Origin: Chlorobiaceae bacterium
GTDB lineage: Bacteria > Bacteroidota > Chlorobiia > Chlorobiales > Chlorobiaceae
DNA length: 64,000 nucleotides
NCBI GenBank assembly: GCA_012972835.1
Contig: JABDHK010000013.1
Location: 62,001-126,000 of the forward strand
Reading direction: 5' to 3'
Shown one piece after another: positions 18,390 through 29,250 of this stretch; the first letter of the stretch is position 1; each line of letters opens with the position of its first letter. The notes beneath the pieces are model-generated. The model was not told the origin of the DNA and did no database searches. It was given only the letters and a program-made list of their open reading frames with translations. The translations under genes were made by a program, and so were the position numbers.

Positions 18390-20360
18390 TTACCGGGAGG
18401 TTAACGATATCGCCCCTGTAGGACAACTTTCGGTCATCAGTGCACTATCAAAATCCATATCTCTATCAAGTTCTTCAAGCATACGCACACAGATTCCGCA
18501 GTCAACGCACTTTTCCCTTTCCATGCTTATATCAGCTGTTTCTGCTTTATAAAAACCCTGATGATCATGTTTTTCCGCGTTATAAAAGGGGTTATATCGG
18601 CTGGCAAGCTCTCTGAGCCGGCAATCATTGATGGCGTTACAACGGCATTGAAGGCATCGGAGTGCTTCCTCGCGAGCAGAATCCTCAGTATAGCCCAAAG
18701 CAACTTCCATAAAACTTTTGGAGCGGCTCTCAACCGGAAGCTCAGGCATAGCAACTTTTTTCTTGGGAGTTTTCCCTTCATAGAATGCCAGTGGAGCTTC
18801 ATCCCTTGCTCCGTATGATGAATTGAAAGAAGCTTCTGTTGATGTAAGGATTTTCCCCTGTAAAAAGAGGTTGATGGCATGAGCCGCCCTTTTCCCCTGG
18901 GCAACAGCTCGTATTGCAATATCAGTGCCCGTTACACAATCTCCTCCGGCAAAAATCCATGAGGTTTCTGACTGCAGTGTCTCGGGATTTACTCTCAGTT
19001 TGCCATTTTGTCCAACATCTATTCCTGCACAGATTCCTGCCGAAGGGTCAATCTGCTGTCCGATAGCTGATATGATTGTGTCGGCAGTTAGGGTAAACTC
19101 TGAACCTTCAACAGGAATTGGTGTTCTCCTCCCGCTGTTGTCCGGTTCACCCGACCTCATGGTTAGTGCCGTGATCTCAAGTGCACCGTTTACAGTTCTG
19201 ATGTTTGTAGGTGCCGCATGTTCTATGAGAGTGATACCTTCTGCAAGAGCCTCTTCAATTTCAGCTCTGTTTGCCGGCATCTCATTTTTTGAACGTCGAT
19301 AAAGAATTGTAACTATTGATGCTCCAAGCCTGAGAGCTGTTCTTGCTGCATCAATAGCGGTATCGCCACCTCCGGTTACCAGGATATGTGTTCCGGGATT
19401 CTGTTGCTCACCGCAAGCGGCTCTGCGAAGAAACTCAATGCCACTGATTACTCCAGGTTGATCTTCCCCGGGAATGTTCATGCGCGAAGCTACTTGTGCA
19501 CCGACAGCAAGAAACAGGGCATCATATTCCTTTTTCAGGGTAGCGGCAGTGATCTCTATGCCGAATGTGGTGTTAAAGCGGAACTCAACGCCCATAGCCA
19601 GCAGGGTTGCAATGTCACTCTCAATAACCGCTTCCGGAAGTCTGAAGCGGGGGATACCGTAACGCATCATTCCTCCCGGTTGAGCGCCGGATTCAAAAAC
19701 TGTTACGGCATCTCCATTGCGGAGCAGGAAATAAGCAGCACTCAGGCCAGCAGGCCCGGATCCGATAATGGCAACTCTCTTCCCTGTTTTTCGGGTAATT
19801 TCAGGGACAAACCGGTCGGATCGTTCACTATCTTTATCAGCCGCAAATCGTTTCAATGCACAGATAGAAACCGGGGTATCAATGCCATGCCTTCTGCACT
19901 CCTCTTCGCAGGGAGCAGGGCAGATTCTGCCGAGAATACCTGGAAGAGGAATGGTATCCTTGATTATTGTAATGGCCTTCCGGTTATTATTCACTGAAAT
20001 TGCTGCGATAAAGTCAGGAATATCGCATCCTGCAGGGCACGAGAGCTCGCAAGGTCCCATGCAATCTCCGCTGTGTTCCTGGATAATTATCTCAAGGCTC
20101 TGTCGCCTCATCGAGTTCAGCGTTTCATTGTCAGTTTCAATCTCCATTCCCTCCGATACCAGCGTATGACATGCGGGCACAAAACGGTTTTTTCCCTTGA
20201 TCTCCACAATGCACATCCAGCATGACCCCGTTTCGTGAAGGGAGTCATGAAAGCAAAGGGTAGGAATCTCAATGCCTGCGTTGGTTGCAGCCTCAAGAAT
20301 CGATTGATTGTGCGCAGCTGTAACGTGTTGGCGGTTGATGGTGAGAGAGAGTGAATTCAT
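18390..20360 (-). CDS. GltD-like NAD(P)H flavoprotein with N-terminal 2Fe-2S and C-terminal ferredoxin-like domains
   Basis: 656 residues in three parts. Residues 1-80 form a 2Fe-2S plant-type/NuoG-like domain with Cys in TLCFHD, GSCWMC and PACHT. Residues 85-520 are GltD-like: a dicluster [16 protein letters not shown] and PAPCEEEC, an FAD motif [16 protein letters not shown], and an NAD(P) motif [14 protein letters not shown]. The C-terminus (about 560-656) has LRCLQCRC and a CVDCGIC...CPTGAI ferredoxin-like motif. The same layout occurs in electron-bifurcating or NAD(P)H-ferredoxin type proteins. No glutamate synthase large subunit is nearby. Its ATG overlaps the ispH stop (20357-20360), so it may be an electron donor for IspH; this is inference. 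Confidence 0.85.
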   Translation of the reverse strand: MNSLSLTINRQHVTAAHNQSILEAATNAGIEIPTLCFHDSLHETGSCWMCIVEIKGKNRFVPACHTLVSEGMEIETDNETLNSMRRQSLEIIIQEHSGDCMGPCELSCPAGCDIPDFIAAISVNNNRKAITIIKDTIPLPGILGRICPAPCEEECRRHGIDTPVSICALKRFAADKDSERSDRFVPEITRKTGKRVAIIGSGPAGLSAAYFLLRNGDAVTVFESGAQPGGMMRYGIPRFRLPEAVIESDIATLLAMGVEFRFNTTFGIEITAATLKKEYDALFLAVGAQVASRMNIPGEDQPGVISGIEFLRRAACGEQQNPGTHILVTGGGDTAIDAARTALRLGASIVTILYRRSKNEMPANRAEIEEALAEGITLIEHAAPTNIRTVNGALEITALTMRSGEPDNSGRRTPIPVEGSEFTLTADTIISAIGQQIDPSAGICAGIDVGQNGKLRVNPETLQSETSWIFAGGDCVTGTDIAIRAVAQGKRAAHAINLFLQGKILTSTEASFNSSYGARDEAPLAFYEGKTPKKKVAMPELPVESRSKSFMEVALGYTEDSAREEALRCLQCRCNAINDCRLRELASRYNPFYNAEKHDHQGFYKAETADISMEREKCVDCGICVRMLEELDRDMDFDSALMTESCPTGAISLTSR

Positions 20361-21328
20361 TGAGTTTTTCTAAAATTATGTTCAAGGGAGAGTGCAACTT
20401 TTTCAAGAAGCCACATTGGTGTGGAGGTCGCGCCACATACTCCGACATTTTCAACCAGGTTGCCATCACGGTCTCTCAACCATAGATCCTTGATCTCATC
20501 GACATCTTCAATAAAGTAGCTGTGAGGATTTGCCTCCCTGCAGATATTGAAAAGCACCTGCCCGTTTGAACTTTTTTTCCCCGCAACAAAGATGACCGTA
20601 TCATTAGCCAGAGAGAATTCATGCAGTTTCTTGTTTCTGCTCGATACCTGGCGGCATATGGTGTCCTTGAACACATACCTTGGCATGGGAAGTACTTCGG
20701 TTATATCCGCAGTGATATCAATATCGCGAATTGCCATCCATGGAGCTGGTTTCCCGGAATCGGCCCGGGCAAAATGCTGTTCAAGATTTCCTTTCAGCTC
20801 ATAAAACCCCGGAATATCCATTGTTGTCTGGGAAATCAACGCTGTTTTTTTTGTCGTGTCAAGCGCCTTTATCTCTTCCGGATAGCTGAGGTCGGCATGT
20901 TTGATAATGACAGCGTTGTTGTCGCATTGACCGTTAATGCCGATAACTTCAGGATGACTCTGCTTGCCGTAAATAATGATCTGGTAGCCAAGCTTGTAGA
21001 GCATTCTGGTCGTACGCTGAAGTCTGGAAACAACCGGGCAGGTTGTGTCAGTAATGGTAAGATTGTTTTCTCGGGCAATCCTGTAGGTCGCCGGGGGTTC
21101 TCCATGTGCCCTGATGAGTACCTGGGCATTTTTCAGCTCCTTGAAGGCTGTTTCGTCAACAGTGATAAGGCCGAGATCTTCCAGCCGTTTCACCTCGACC
21201 TCATTATGGACAACATCGCCGAAAGAGTACAATCCCCCGTGTTCCAGGAGTTTTTCTTCAGCAACATATATGGTTCCCTGCACTCCAATGCAGAATCCTG
21301 ACGAAGTTCGGTCGAGGTTTACTTTCAC
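20357..21328 (-). CDS. ispH: 4-hydroxy-3-methylbut-2-enyl diphosphate reductase
   Basis: 323 residues; last enzyme of the MEP isoprenoid pathway, giving IPP and DMAPP. The three 4Fe-4S cysteines are C13 (SGFCIGV), C97 (DTTCPVV) and C298 (GVCGATSTP), and the HGE substrate motif is in LIRAHGEPP. Isoprenoid supply is heavy in this lineage (chlorophyll phytyl/farnesyl tails, carotenoids, quinones). Translationally coupled to the downstream iron-sulfur flavoprotein. Confidence 0.96.
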   Translation of the reverse strand: MKVNLDRTSSGFCIGVQGTIYVAEEKLLEHGGLYSFGDVVHNEVEVKRLEDLGLITVDETAFKELKNAQVLIRAHGEPPATYRIARENNLTITDTTCPVVSRLQRTTRMLYKLGYQIIIYGKQSHPEVIGINGQCDNNAVIIKHADLSYPEEIKALDTTKKTALISQTTMDIPGFYELKGNLEQHFARADSGKPAPWMAIRDIDITADITEVLPMPRYVFKDTICRQVSSRNKKLHEFSLANDTVIFVAGKKSSNGQVLFNICREANPHSYFIEDVDEIKDLWLRDRDGNLVENVGVCGATSTPMWLLEKVALSLEHNFRKTQ

Positions 21329-21449
21329 GCTGTGCCGTTTAAATCAAAAATCAAAGATGAAAAGTAACAAGTATGGATACAAAAGGCAAAAGCGAAAAGA
21401 GGAACACGATTTCTCACCACAAAGCATTGTGGTTATGTGCGTCTCACTA

Positions 21450-22253
21450 TTACACCTCTACAAGTTCGACGTCGGGGAGTTCTGAATTCATAAAGAGCTG
21501 GTAGAGGCGGCTGAATTTTTGAGGCAGGTCACTGACCAGCAGGTGTGGAGCAAAGGATTTCCGAAAGGGATTAAGCTCTCCTGACTCTGTCATAAGTTCT
21601 TTTGTTCTCAGTGCGACCGCTTCAGCTGAGTCGATAATACGAATTCCCTGACCGATAGTTTCTTCAATTACCCGGCGAAGAATCGGATAGTGTGTACAGC
21701 CGAGCACCAGTGTATCAATGCCAGCATTGCTGAACTCCGAAAGATACTCCCTGGCAATAAGTTTTGTTGCAGGATGATCAACAAAACCTTCCTCTGCAAG
21801 CGGGACAAAAAGAGGGCAGGCCTGGGAAACAACCTCTATTTCCGGATTGAGGCTGTTAATGGCACAGGCATAGGCATTTGAAGAGACTGTCGCCTGTGTG
21901 CCGATAACGCCGATGCGCCTGTTTTTTGTTGCCTGAACGGCCAGTTTTGCACCAGCTTTAAGGACTCCAATAACGGGGATATTGCCACATGCATGTTCAA
22001 CCACATCAAGGGCCAGCGCAGAAACAGTATTGCAGGCGACAATAATTATTTTTGGCTGATATCGCATCAGAATGGAGATATCGTCAGAAGCATACTTCCT
22101 TATGGTAACCTGTGACTTCGGCCCGTAAGGCACCCTTGCCGTATCACCGAAATAGATAATCCGCTCGGCGGGCAGAGCAGCCTGTATGGCCCTCACAACA
22201 GTCAATCCACCAATACCCGAGTCAAAAATACCAATAGGTCTTTCTCTATTCAA
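21450..22253 (-). CDS. murI: Glutamate racemase
   Basis: 267 residues. N-terminal [17 protein letters not shown] and [10 protein letters not shown], with the two catalytic cysteines C74 (VACNTVSAL) and C186 (LGCTHYPIL). Supplies D-glutamate for peptidoglycan. Confidence 0.96.
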   Translation of the reverse strand: MNRERPIGIFDSGIGGLTVVRAIQAALPAERIIYFGDTARVPYGPKSQVTIRKYASDDISILMRYQPKIIIVACNTVSALALDVVEHACGNIPVIGVLKAGAKLAVQATKNRRIGVIGTQATVSSNAYACAINSLNPEIEVVSQACPLFVPLAEEGFVDHPATKLIAREYLSEFSNAGIDTLVLGCTHYPILRRVIEETIGQGIRIIDSAEAVALRTKELMTESGELNPFRKSFAPHLLVSDLPQKFSRLYQLFMNSELPDVELVEV

Positions 22254-22336
22254 TTGAGCGTTGAATATTGACAGTTAACAATGGAGAGCTGATTACGTAT
22301 AGCATTATCCATTAATTCATTGTCTGTTACGAAAAG

Positions 22337-23428
22337 TTATACGTTAAAGCGGAATACAATGACATCACCATCTTTGACTATATACTCCCGCCCTTCTGAG
22401 CGGAGCTTCCCGGCAACCTTTACTTTCTGCTCTGACCCCAAATCAACAAGATCACGGTATGACATTACTTCAGCACGGATAAACCCTTTTTCAAAATCAG
22501 AATGAATTACCCCTGCAGCTACCGGCGCGGTATCACCCTTATGAATCGTCCAGGCATGAACCTCTTTTTCCCCTGCGGTAAAGTAGGTCTGAAGGCCAAG
22601 CAGGTCATAGGCGGTTTTAATCAGCCGGTCGAGTCCCGACATGTTCAGTCCTATGCTTTCAAGAAATTCCGGACGATCTTCTTCAGGCAGTTCAGCTATG
22701 TCCGCTTCTGTTTTTGCACTGATAATCAGCATTTTTGAGCCCGATGCTTCAGCTATTTCAGCAACTTTTCTGGTATAGCTGTTACCATCAGGAAGGTCAG
22801 TTTCCGCAACATTAGCAGCAAAAAGAATAGGTTTTGATGATAAAAGGAAAAACTGACGAGCCATGATGAGCTCTTCCGAGGTTTCAATAATTTTTCGTAC
22901 AGGAATACCTTCACTAAGGCCGCTGATTATTTTTTCCGCCAGTTCAAGCTGCTGCAGCAGCTCCTTTTCCTTTTTTGCAGTTTTTCTCAGTCGCTCAATC
23001 CGCCGTTCCATGCTCTCAAGGTCGGCCAGCATGAGCTCCGTTTCAATAGTGACAATGTCGTCAGCAGGATCAATTCTTCCTTCGACATGAATAATGTTAT
23101 CGTCATCAAAACATCGGACAACATGAACGATGGCATCGACCTCCCTGATATGTGAGAGGAACTGGTTTCCAAGACCTTCCCCCTTGCTTGCCCCTTTCAC
23201 CAGGCCGGCAATATCGACAATTTCAAGAGTTGCAGGAACCAGTGTTGGCGTTTTTACGACATCAGCAATCTGCTGCATCCGTTCGTCAGGCACAAGAACT
23301 GTTCCAACATTGGGTTCTATGGTACAGAAGGGGTAATTGGCTGCTTCAGCCTGTTTTGCAGTGATAGCATTGAAAAGTGTAGACTTTCCGACATTTGGCA
23401 ATCCGACAATGCCGCAGCGAAGTGACAT
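22337..23428 (-). CDS. ychF: Redox-regulated ATPase YchF (Obg family)
   Basis: 363 residues from the ATG at 23428, which gives the canonical [24 protein letters not shown] longer in-frame extension to 23458 has no support. G1 GLPNVGKS, the [12 protein letters not shown] switch region, [20 protein letters not shown] (G3), and the C-terminal TGS domain ending VIVFRFNV. Binds ribosomes and prefers ATP in homologues. Confidence 0.95.
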   Translation of the reverse strand: MSLRCGIVGLPNVGKSTLFNAITAKQAEAANYPFCTIEPNVGTVLVPDERMQQIADVVKTPTLVPATLEIVDIAGLVKGASKGEGLGNQFLSHIREVDAIVHVVRCFDDDNIIHVEGRIDPADDIVTIETELMLADLESMERRIERLRKTAKKEKELLQQLELAEKIISGLSEGIPVRKIIETSEELIMARQFFLLSSKPILFAANVAETDLPDGNSYTRKVAEIAEASGSKMLIISAKTEADIAELPEEDRPEFLESIGLNMSGLDRLIKTAYDLLGLQTYFTAGEKEVHAWTIHKGDTAPVAAGVIHSDFEKGFIRAEVMSYRDLVDLGSEQKVKVAGKLRSEGREYIVKDGDVIVFRFNV

Positions 23429-23538
23429 AAAAAAATTTATTGAAATGTGAATGACCACAAAAATAATAAGGGTTTTAACATGTAACCAATATGTTTGGAA
23501 AAAGCAAATATTTTTTATAAAATGAAAATCTAACTAAA

Positions 23539-24253
23539 ATGCTCAGCGAAACAGAAAATCAGGAATAAGCGTATTATTATTGCTATCGACGGGCCAGCAG
23601 CATCCGGGAAAAGTACAACTGCCCGCAGAGTGGCACAGCGGCTCGGATATATCTATATAGATACCGGTGCAATGTACCGGTCAGTTACCCTCAAAGCCCT
23701 GCGGCAAGGCTTGCTTGATGACATTCGACGTTCTCCCGATAGCATTTCCGGTTTACTCAAGGATATAGCAATAAGTTTTGATGGTGACCATGTTTTTTTG
23801 GATGGCATTGATGTTACTGCCGAGATCCGGGATAACCAGGTCAGCCGTGAGGTAAGTTTTATCAGCTCACTCAAGCCAGTGCGCGACAAGCTTCGCCAGA
23901 TGCAGCAGGAACTTGGACGTCAGCGCGCAGTTGTCATGGATGGAAGGGATATCGGAACTGCTGTTTTTCCCGATGCTGAACTGAAAATCTTTCTTGTAGC
24001 CGAGCCTCGGGAAAGGGCAAAACGGCGTTATGCCGAACTGCTTGCAAACTCTCCGGATGGCACCGATCTGCCTGATCTTGATCTGCTTGAAGAGGAAATA
24101 AAAAGAAGAGATCGTGATGATGCTGAAAGGGAGCATGCGCCGTTAAAAAAACATGTTGATGCTCACGAAATTGATACCTCGTGCTTGACGATAGAGAGTC
24201 AGGTGGATATAGTATATAATCTTGCGTTGGACATAGAGAAAAAAGACCGGTAA
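23539..24253 (+). CDS. cmk: Cytidylate kinase, with apparent +1 frameshift near the start
   Basis: CMP/dCMP kinase. The P-loop [20 protein letters not shown] is encoded from about 23579, followed by [29 protein letters not shown] and [10 protein letters not shown]...PL. No ATG, GTG or TTG lies in this frame between the stop at 23531-23533 and a GTG at 23630, and that GTG is downstream of the P-loop and cannot be the true start. In the neighbouring frame ATG 23539 gives MLSETENQE and then TAA at 23566-23568. Skipping the T at 23566 joins it exactly to [17 protein letters not shown]. So the gene needs a +1 shift, a non-standard AUU start after AGGA (23561-23564), or the sequence carries an extra T. 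Cotranscribed with rpsA, as in many bacteria. Confidence 0.85.
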
Positions 24254-24356
24254 CAGGATCCGGCAGGTATAGAAATTTTTTTATTAACCATAAAACCGCA
24301 TGCCGATATCTCTCGCGGCAAGCAGGCTAACTTACAAGAGAGGAAGGAAAAAATTA

Positions 24357-26144
24357 ATGGCAGAAGCATTTACTACACAGGAAAAGAAGGTCAAGGAAAG
24401 ACCGGCAAGAAAAAAACTCAAGTTTTTTGCGCACTACGAGCCCGCTGAACTTGCATTGATGGAGCAGCTTTATTCAAGCACGCTCAATGAAATTACCGAA
24501 GATGAAATTATCAAGGGCCGCATTGTCTCGATATCCAACAAGGATGTTACGATTGATGTCGGGTTCAAATCCGAGGGTATTGTATCTCTGCTTGAATTCA
24601 GAGCGGAAGATGAAGTCAATGTTGGAGATGATGTTGAGGTTTATCTTGAGAACATCGAAGACAAGATGGGACAGCTTATTCTTTCAAAGAAGAAAGCCGA
24701 CGTCCTGAGAATCTGGGATAAAATCTATGATTCAATTGAAAACGATACTATCATCAACGGCAAGATTATCAATCGTGTCAAGGGTGGCATGACCGTATCC
24801 CTTTCCGGTGTCGAAGCCTTCCTTCCCGGTTCGCAGATTGATGTCAAACCTGTTCGTGATTTCGACGCTCTGGTCGGTCAGACGATGGACTTCAGGGTTG
24901 TCAAGATCAATCCTGTTACCCAGAATATTGTTGTCAGTCATAAAGTTATTCTTGAAGAGGCTTATGCCGCACGTCGTGAAGAGATGCTTGCCAATATTAA
25001 GGTGGGTATGGTACTTGAGGGAACGGTCAAGAATATTACCGATTTCGGTATCTTTGTCGATCTTGGCGGTTTGGATGGTCTTGTGCACATCACCGACATC
25101 ACCTGGGGAAGAATCAATCATCCTTCAGAGGTTGTTGATCTTGACCAGCCGATCAAGGTTGTTGTTGTCGGCTTTGACGAAAATACCAAGAGAGTCTCTC
25201 TCGGCATGAAGCAGCTCGAGTCTCATCCATGGGAAAATATCGAGATCAAGTATCCCGTTTCGTCGAAAGCACAGGGTCGAGTAGTATCCATTACCGATTA
25301 CGGCGCTTTTGTAGAAATCGAAAAGGGCATCGAAGGACTTGTTCATATTTCCGAGATGAGCTGGACCCAGCACATCAAACATCCAGGTCAGTTTGTCACT
25401 CTTGGTCAGGAAGTTGAATGTGTGATCCTGAATATTGACAAGGATCATACCAAGCTCTCTCTCTCCATGAAGCGGGTGAACGAGGATCCATGGATTGCGC
25501 TTTCCGAAAAATATATTGAAAACTCTCTGCATAAAGGAACAGTCAGCAATATTACTGACTTTGGTGTCTTTGTTGAGCTTGAGCCCGGTGTTGATGGTCT
25601 GGTTCATATTTCCGACCTGTCATGGACCAAGAAAATCCGTCATCCAAGCGAACTGGTGAAAAAGAACCAGGAGCTGGAAGTCAAGGTTCTCAAGTTTGAT
25701 GTTCATGCCCGCCGTATTGCTCTTGGTCACAAACAGATCAATCAGGATCCGTGGGATGAATTTGAACAGAAGTATGCTGTTGGAGCAGAGACCCCTGGAC
25801 AGATTTCACAGATCATCGAGAAGGGTGTTATTGTGATTCTTCCTGGTGATGTTGATGGATTTGTTCCGGTATCACACCTTCTTCAGGGTGGTGTCAAGGA
25901 TATTCACTCATCGTTCAAAATCGGTGATGAACTGCCTCTTCGCGTCATTGAATTCGACAAGGAGAACAAGCGCATCATTCTTTCTGCCCTTGAATATTTC
26001 AAGGACAAGAATAAGGAAGAGATCGAAGCATACCTTCTGGCGCACCCAAACGAGAAAAAGGAGATCGAGGCAGCTACCGCTGAACTTGAACCTCCTGTCA
26101 AATCGTCTGAGAAAAAGGTCAGTGAACCGAAGTCTGCAGAATAA
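24357..26144 (+). CDS. rpsA: 30S ribosomal protein S1
   Basis: 595 residues from ATG 24357, chosen because AGGAAGGA lies 10 bases upstream and it gives the usual N-terminus ([11 protein letters not shown]); an in-frame ATG at 24300 lacks such a site. Six S1 RNA-binding repeats are seen. Repeats 3-6 carry the classic pattern (e.g. [29 protein letters not shown] and [30 protein letters not shown]). It binds mRNA at initiation. A terminator follows. Confidence 0.95.
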   Translation: MAEAFTTQEKKVKERPARKKLKFFAHYEPAELALMEQLYSSTLNEITEDEIIKGRIVSISNKDVTIDVGFKSEGIVSLLEFRAEDEVNVGDDVEVYLENIEDKMGQLILSKKKADVLRIWDKIYDSIENDTIINGKIINRVKGGMTVSLSGVEAFLPGSQIDVKPVRDFDALVGQTMDFRVVKINPVTQNIVVSHKVILEEAYAARREEMLANIKVGMVLEGTVKNITDFGIFVDLGGLDGLVHITDITWGRINHPSEVVDLDQPIKVVVVGFDENTKRVSLGMKQLESHPWENIEIKYPVSSKAQGRVVSITDYGAFVEIEKGIEGLVHISEMSWTQHIKHPGQFVTLGQEVECVILNIDKDHTKLSLSMKRVNEDPWIALSEKYIENSLHKGTVSNITDFGVFVELEPGVDGLVHISDLSWTKKIRHPSELVKKNQELEVKVLKFDVHARRIALGHKQINQDPWDEFEQKYAVGAETPGQISQIIEKGVIVILPGDVDGFVPVSHLLQGGVKDIHSSFKIGDELPLRVIEFDKENKRIILSALEYFKDKNKEEIEAYLLAHPNEKKEIEAATAELEPPVKSSEKKVSEPKSAE

Positions 26145-26171
26145 GTAACTCTTTTCTGTTTTACGTTCTAT

Positions 26172-26209
26172 AAAAAAAGCCTTCCCTGCATAAGAGAAGG
26201 CTTTTTTTA
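26172..26209 (+). terminator. Intrinsic terminator after rpsA
   Basis: AAAAAAAGCCTTC and GAAGGCTTTTTTT arms (6-bp GC-containing core plus A/T tracts), loop CCTGCATAAGA. The flanking A- and T-runs let it serve both rpsA and the convergent era. Confidence 0.88.
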
Positions 26210-26242
26210 TATCCCGATTTGGTCAACCTGAGGTATGAAGGA

Positions 26243-27160
26243 TCAATAGCCGTAACTTTTTAATAGGTTGTTCTTTTTCCGCCAATCCGGTCGAACTTTT
26301 ATAAAGAGTTCAAGAAAAACCGGACGACCAAGCATCTCCTCAATATCTTTTCTTGCTGTCTGTCCAAGCTTTTTCAAAGCAACTCCCTTGTGTCCAATCA
26401 GGATCTGTTTCTGGGTATCACGTTCAACGATGACCGAGCAGCGGATAAGATCCTTTCTGGTAGGGTCAGCGTCGTACTGTTCTTTGAACTCATCAATGAC
26501 AACTTCAGTTGAATAAGGTACCTCACGGCCATAAAGCAGAAATATTTTTTCACGGATAATTTCACTGACAAAAAAACGCTCTGGAGCCGTACTAAGCGTA
26601 TCTTCAGGATATAAAGGATGATGGAGAGGAAGAAACGGTCGGATGGCTTCGATAAGCTGCGGTAGGTTGTCGCCTTTCAATGCTGAAGCAGAGATAACTG
26701 CAGCTGGTTTCCATGTAGATCTGACGATCTCTTCAGCCTCATGCTGACGGGCACTATTGACAAGATCGCATTTATTGAGCACGGCGATGACCGGTTTTCC
26801 CGCAGGTTTCAGCCACTCATTGAACAACTCTTCAGCGAATGTCCGGTCAAAAAGATCCTTTTTCCCTGAAAAAGGGAGCAGAGCAATGACGATATCGGCA
26901 TCTTTAAGGGTATCTCTAATGATTCCAAGCATGGACTCATGAAGTTGTTGCTGAGGCTTCATGATACCAGGTGTATCAAGAAAAATAATCTGACAGTTGT
27001 TATTGTGGTAAATTCCGGTGATTTTTTTTCTTGTTGTTTGCGGTTTAGGCGTTACAATGGAAAGTTTATAGTCGAGAAGCTCGTTGAGCAGGGTTGACTT
27101 GCCGGCATTTGGCGGACCGATGATGATTGCGAAACCGCAGGAAAAAAGAGAGGAATTCAT
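26243..27160 (-). CDS. era: GTPase Era
   Basis: 305 residues from ATG 27160. G1 [10 protein letters not shown]2 [12 protein letters not shown]3 DTPGI, G4 NKCD, and a C-terminal KH domain with [30 protein letters not shown]. Assists 16S rRNA 3' end maturation and 30S assembly. The longer frame to 27193 adds an unsupported extension. Confidence 0.96.
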   Translation of the reverse strand: MNSSLFSCGFAIIIGPPNAGKSTLLNELLDYKLSIVTPKPQTTRKKITGIYHNNNCQIIFLDTPGIMKPQQQLHESMLGIIRDTLKDADIVIALLPFSGKKDLFDRTFAEELFNEWLKPAGKPVIAVLNKCDLVNSARQHEAEEIVRSTWKPAAVISASALKGDNLPQLIEAIRPFLPLHHPLYPEDTLSTAPERFFVSEIIREKIFLLYGREVPYSTEVVIDEFKEQYDADPTRKDLIRCSVIVERDTQKQILIGHKGVALKKLGQTARKDIEEMLGRPVFLELFIKVRPDWRKKNNLLKSYGY

Positions 27161-27297
27161 ATGACTATTTATAAAAAGGTTCACTCTGTGCACAAGAGAC
27201 TATACACAATTAAAGTCTCACATGATAAAGAAAAAAGAGGGAACATTTATAGAAGATAGATACTTTAGGGGTAATAAGGTGTAAAAAAAATAGAGTT

Positions 27298-28659
27298 ATG
27301 AGTAGTCTTTTACCAAAAAGCGTAGCAGCTGTAACCCTTGGGTGTAAACTGAATTATGCTGAAACCTCTGCGATACTTGATGATTTACGTCAACAAGGCT
27401 GGCAGCTTGCATCTCTTGAAGAGGGTGCTGATCTTATTGTTATTCATACCTGCGCATTGACGAAACAGGCGGAAAAAAAATGTCGTCAGAAAATAAGAGG
27501 AATAATAAGAAAAAATCCTGCCAGTCGTATTGCGGTTATCGGATGTTATGCTCAGTTGAATCCTGAAGCACTTACTGCCATAAACGGAATAGATGCTGTT
27601 ATTGGCAGCAACGATAAATTTGACACTCAATGGTATAATGATATTACTGTCGGTACCATATCCTCTCCTCTGATCAAGGTAGCTTCAGCTTCAACATTTG
27701 ATAAAGTCTATCCAGGATATTCATTGGATGCGGCTGAGAGTCTGGATAGAACCCGGGCATTTTTAAAAATACAGGATGGCTGTGATTACGGATGCTCATA
27801 CTGCACTATTCCAATCGCAAGGGGAAAGTCTCGATCGCTTCCTGTGGAGCAGATTGTTGAGCGCGCTCATGCATTAGCCGCTTCAGGATATCGGGAAATT
27901 GTGCTTACCGGTGTTAATATAGGCGATTATCGTTCTTTTGACCTGGTGCTGTGCGATCTGTTACGAAGGCTTGAAGAGGTCGACGTCAATCGTATCCGTA
28001 TCAGTTCAATAGAGCCGGACATCGTCAATAGCGAGCTTATTTCACTTGTTGCCGAGTCAAAAAAAATTGTCCCGCATTTTCATATTCCTCTTCAAAGTGG
28101 TTCAGATAGCATTCTCAAGGCTATGCGCCGACGTTATAACACCGCAATTTACCGCTTACGACTCATGCACGCGGTTCAGTGCATTCAGGATTGTGCAATC
28201 GGAACTGACGTGATGGTTGGCTATCCGGGTGAAACCGAAGAAGATTTTCAGCAGATGTACCGTTTTATTGAAGAGCTTCCACTTGCCTACCTTCATGTAT
28301 TCAGCTGCTCTGTTCGACCCGGCACTGCTCTTGCGCGGCAAATAGCAAACCAGGAGCGCAAGCCCTTGGCGTCCGGAGAGATAGCAAGGCGCTATTCGGA
28401 GTTGATAGAGCTGGGGCGCAGAAAAGAGGCTCAGTTCAAGGCACGTTATAGAGGCAAAGAGTGTCTGGTGCTTTTTGAGGCCAGTAAACAGGCAGGCAGA
28501 GGTATGCTGCAGTGCAGTGGCTATACGCGGAACTATCTCCGGGTATTGGTTGAGAGCGCGGATGATCGGCTCGGTCAAACCCTTTCGGGAAATGAATTGC
28601 CGGTATTGATTGACTCTGTGGGAGATGATTTGAATTTAAAAGGGAGAGTGCTATCTTAA
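27298..28659 (+). CDS. mtaB: tRNA (N6-threonylcarbamoyladenosine(37)-C2)-methylthiotransferase
   Basis: 453-residue radical SAM methylthiotransferase. The auxiliary cluster cysteines are C16 (LGCKLNYAE), C52 (HTCALTKQAEKKC) and C83 (IGCYAQ); the radical SAM cluster is C162-x3-C166-x2-C169 (CDYGCSYC). The MTTase domain continues to a TRAM-like end. The TCALTKQAEKKCRQ form is that of MtaB rather than MiaB or RimO. Makes ms2t6A37 in ANN-decoding tRNAs. Confidence 0.92.
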   Translation: MSSLLPKSVAAVTLGCKLNYAETSAILDDLRQQGWQLASLEEGADLIVIHTCALTKQAEKKCRQKIRGIIRKNPASRIAVIGCYAQLNPEALTAINGIDAVIGSNDKFDTQWYNDITVGTISSPLIKVASASTFDKVYPGYSLDAAESLDRTRAFLKIQDGCDYGCSYCTIPIARGKSRSLPVEQIVERAHALAASGYREIVLTGVNIGDYRSFDLVLCDLLRRLEEVDVNRIRISSIEPDIVNSELISLVAESKKIVPHFHIPLQSGSDSILKAMRRRYNTAIYRLRLMHAVQCIQDCAIGTDVMVGYPGETEEDFQQMYRFIEELPLAYLHVFSCSVRPGTALARQIANQERKPLASGEIARRYSELIELGRRKEAQFKARYRGKECLVLFEASKQAGRGMLQCSGYTRNYLRVLVESADDRLGQTLSGNELPVLIDSVGDDLNLKGRVLS

Positions 28660-28707
28660 GTTTTTGTGTTCTTTTCAGCCTCACCATCAACTAAATCACT
28701 GCAATTT

Positions 28708-29241
28708 ATGCCAATTAAATCCCGTATCCGTTCGATTCCTGACTATCCTAAAAAAGGGATCCTTTTTCGCGATATTACCACTCTCATCAAGGATCCGGTA
28801 GGTTTCAGGCTTGTTATTGACAATCTGACGCAGCACTGTCTGCTTGATGGCGTTGATTTTGATATTATTGTCGGTATCGAGGCAAGAGGATTTATCATTG
28901 GTGGCGCGTTATCCTACACGCTCGGCAAAGGGTTTGTACCTGTCAGAAAACCCGGCAAATTGCCTGCTGATGTTGTTTCTCAGGAATACCAGCTTGAATA
29001 TGGCAGTGATAAGATCGAGATCCATCTTGATGCACTTGTTGCCGGTCAAAAGGTTCTTCTTGTTGACGATCTGCTTGCAACCGGAGGTACCGCACTTGCC
29101 GCAGCAGCATTGATCGAAAAGGTAGGAGGCATAGTTTCAGAGATGGCGTTTATTGTCAACTTGCCTGATATCGGAGGAGAAAGAAAAATTCGTGAAAAGG
29201 GATACAGCGTTTTCTCTTTGACTGATTTTGAAGGGGAGTAA
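28708..29241 (+). CDS. apt: Adenine phosphoribosyltransferase
   Basis: 177 residues from ATG 28708 (MPIKSRIRSIPDYPKKGILFRDITTL). The PRPP-binding motif is VLLVDDLLATGGTALAA, and IVGIEARGFIIGGALSY is the family flexible region. A 14-residue longer frame from 28666 lies outside the family. It salvages adenine, including adenine released from methylthioadenosine and 5'-deoxyadenosine. Confidence 0.95.
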   Translation: MPIKSRIRSIPDYPKKGILFRDITTLIKDPVGFRLVIDNLTQHCLLDGVDFDIIVGIEARGFIIGGALSYTLGKGFVPVRKPGKLPADVVSQEYQLEYGSDKIEIHLDALVAGQKVLLVDDLLATGGTALAAAALIEKVGGIVSEMAFIVNLPDIGGERKIREKGYSVFSLTDFEGE

Positions 29242-29250
29242 TAAAGAGGT

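Noticed and set aside
23630-24253. cmk starting at GTG 23630
   Set aside because: This start removes the P-loop GPAASGKST, which is essential for the kinase and is intact just upstream in the same frame.
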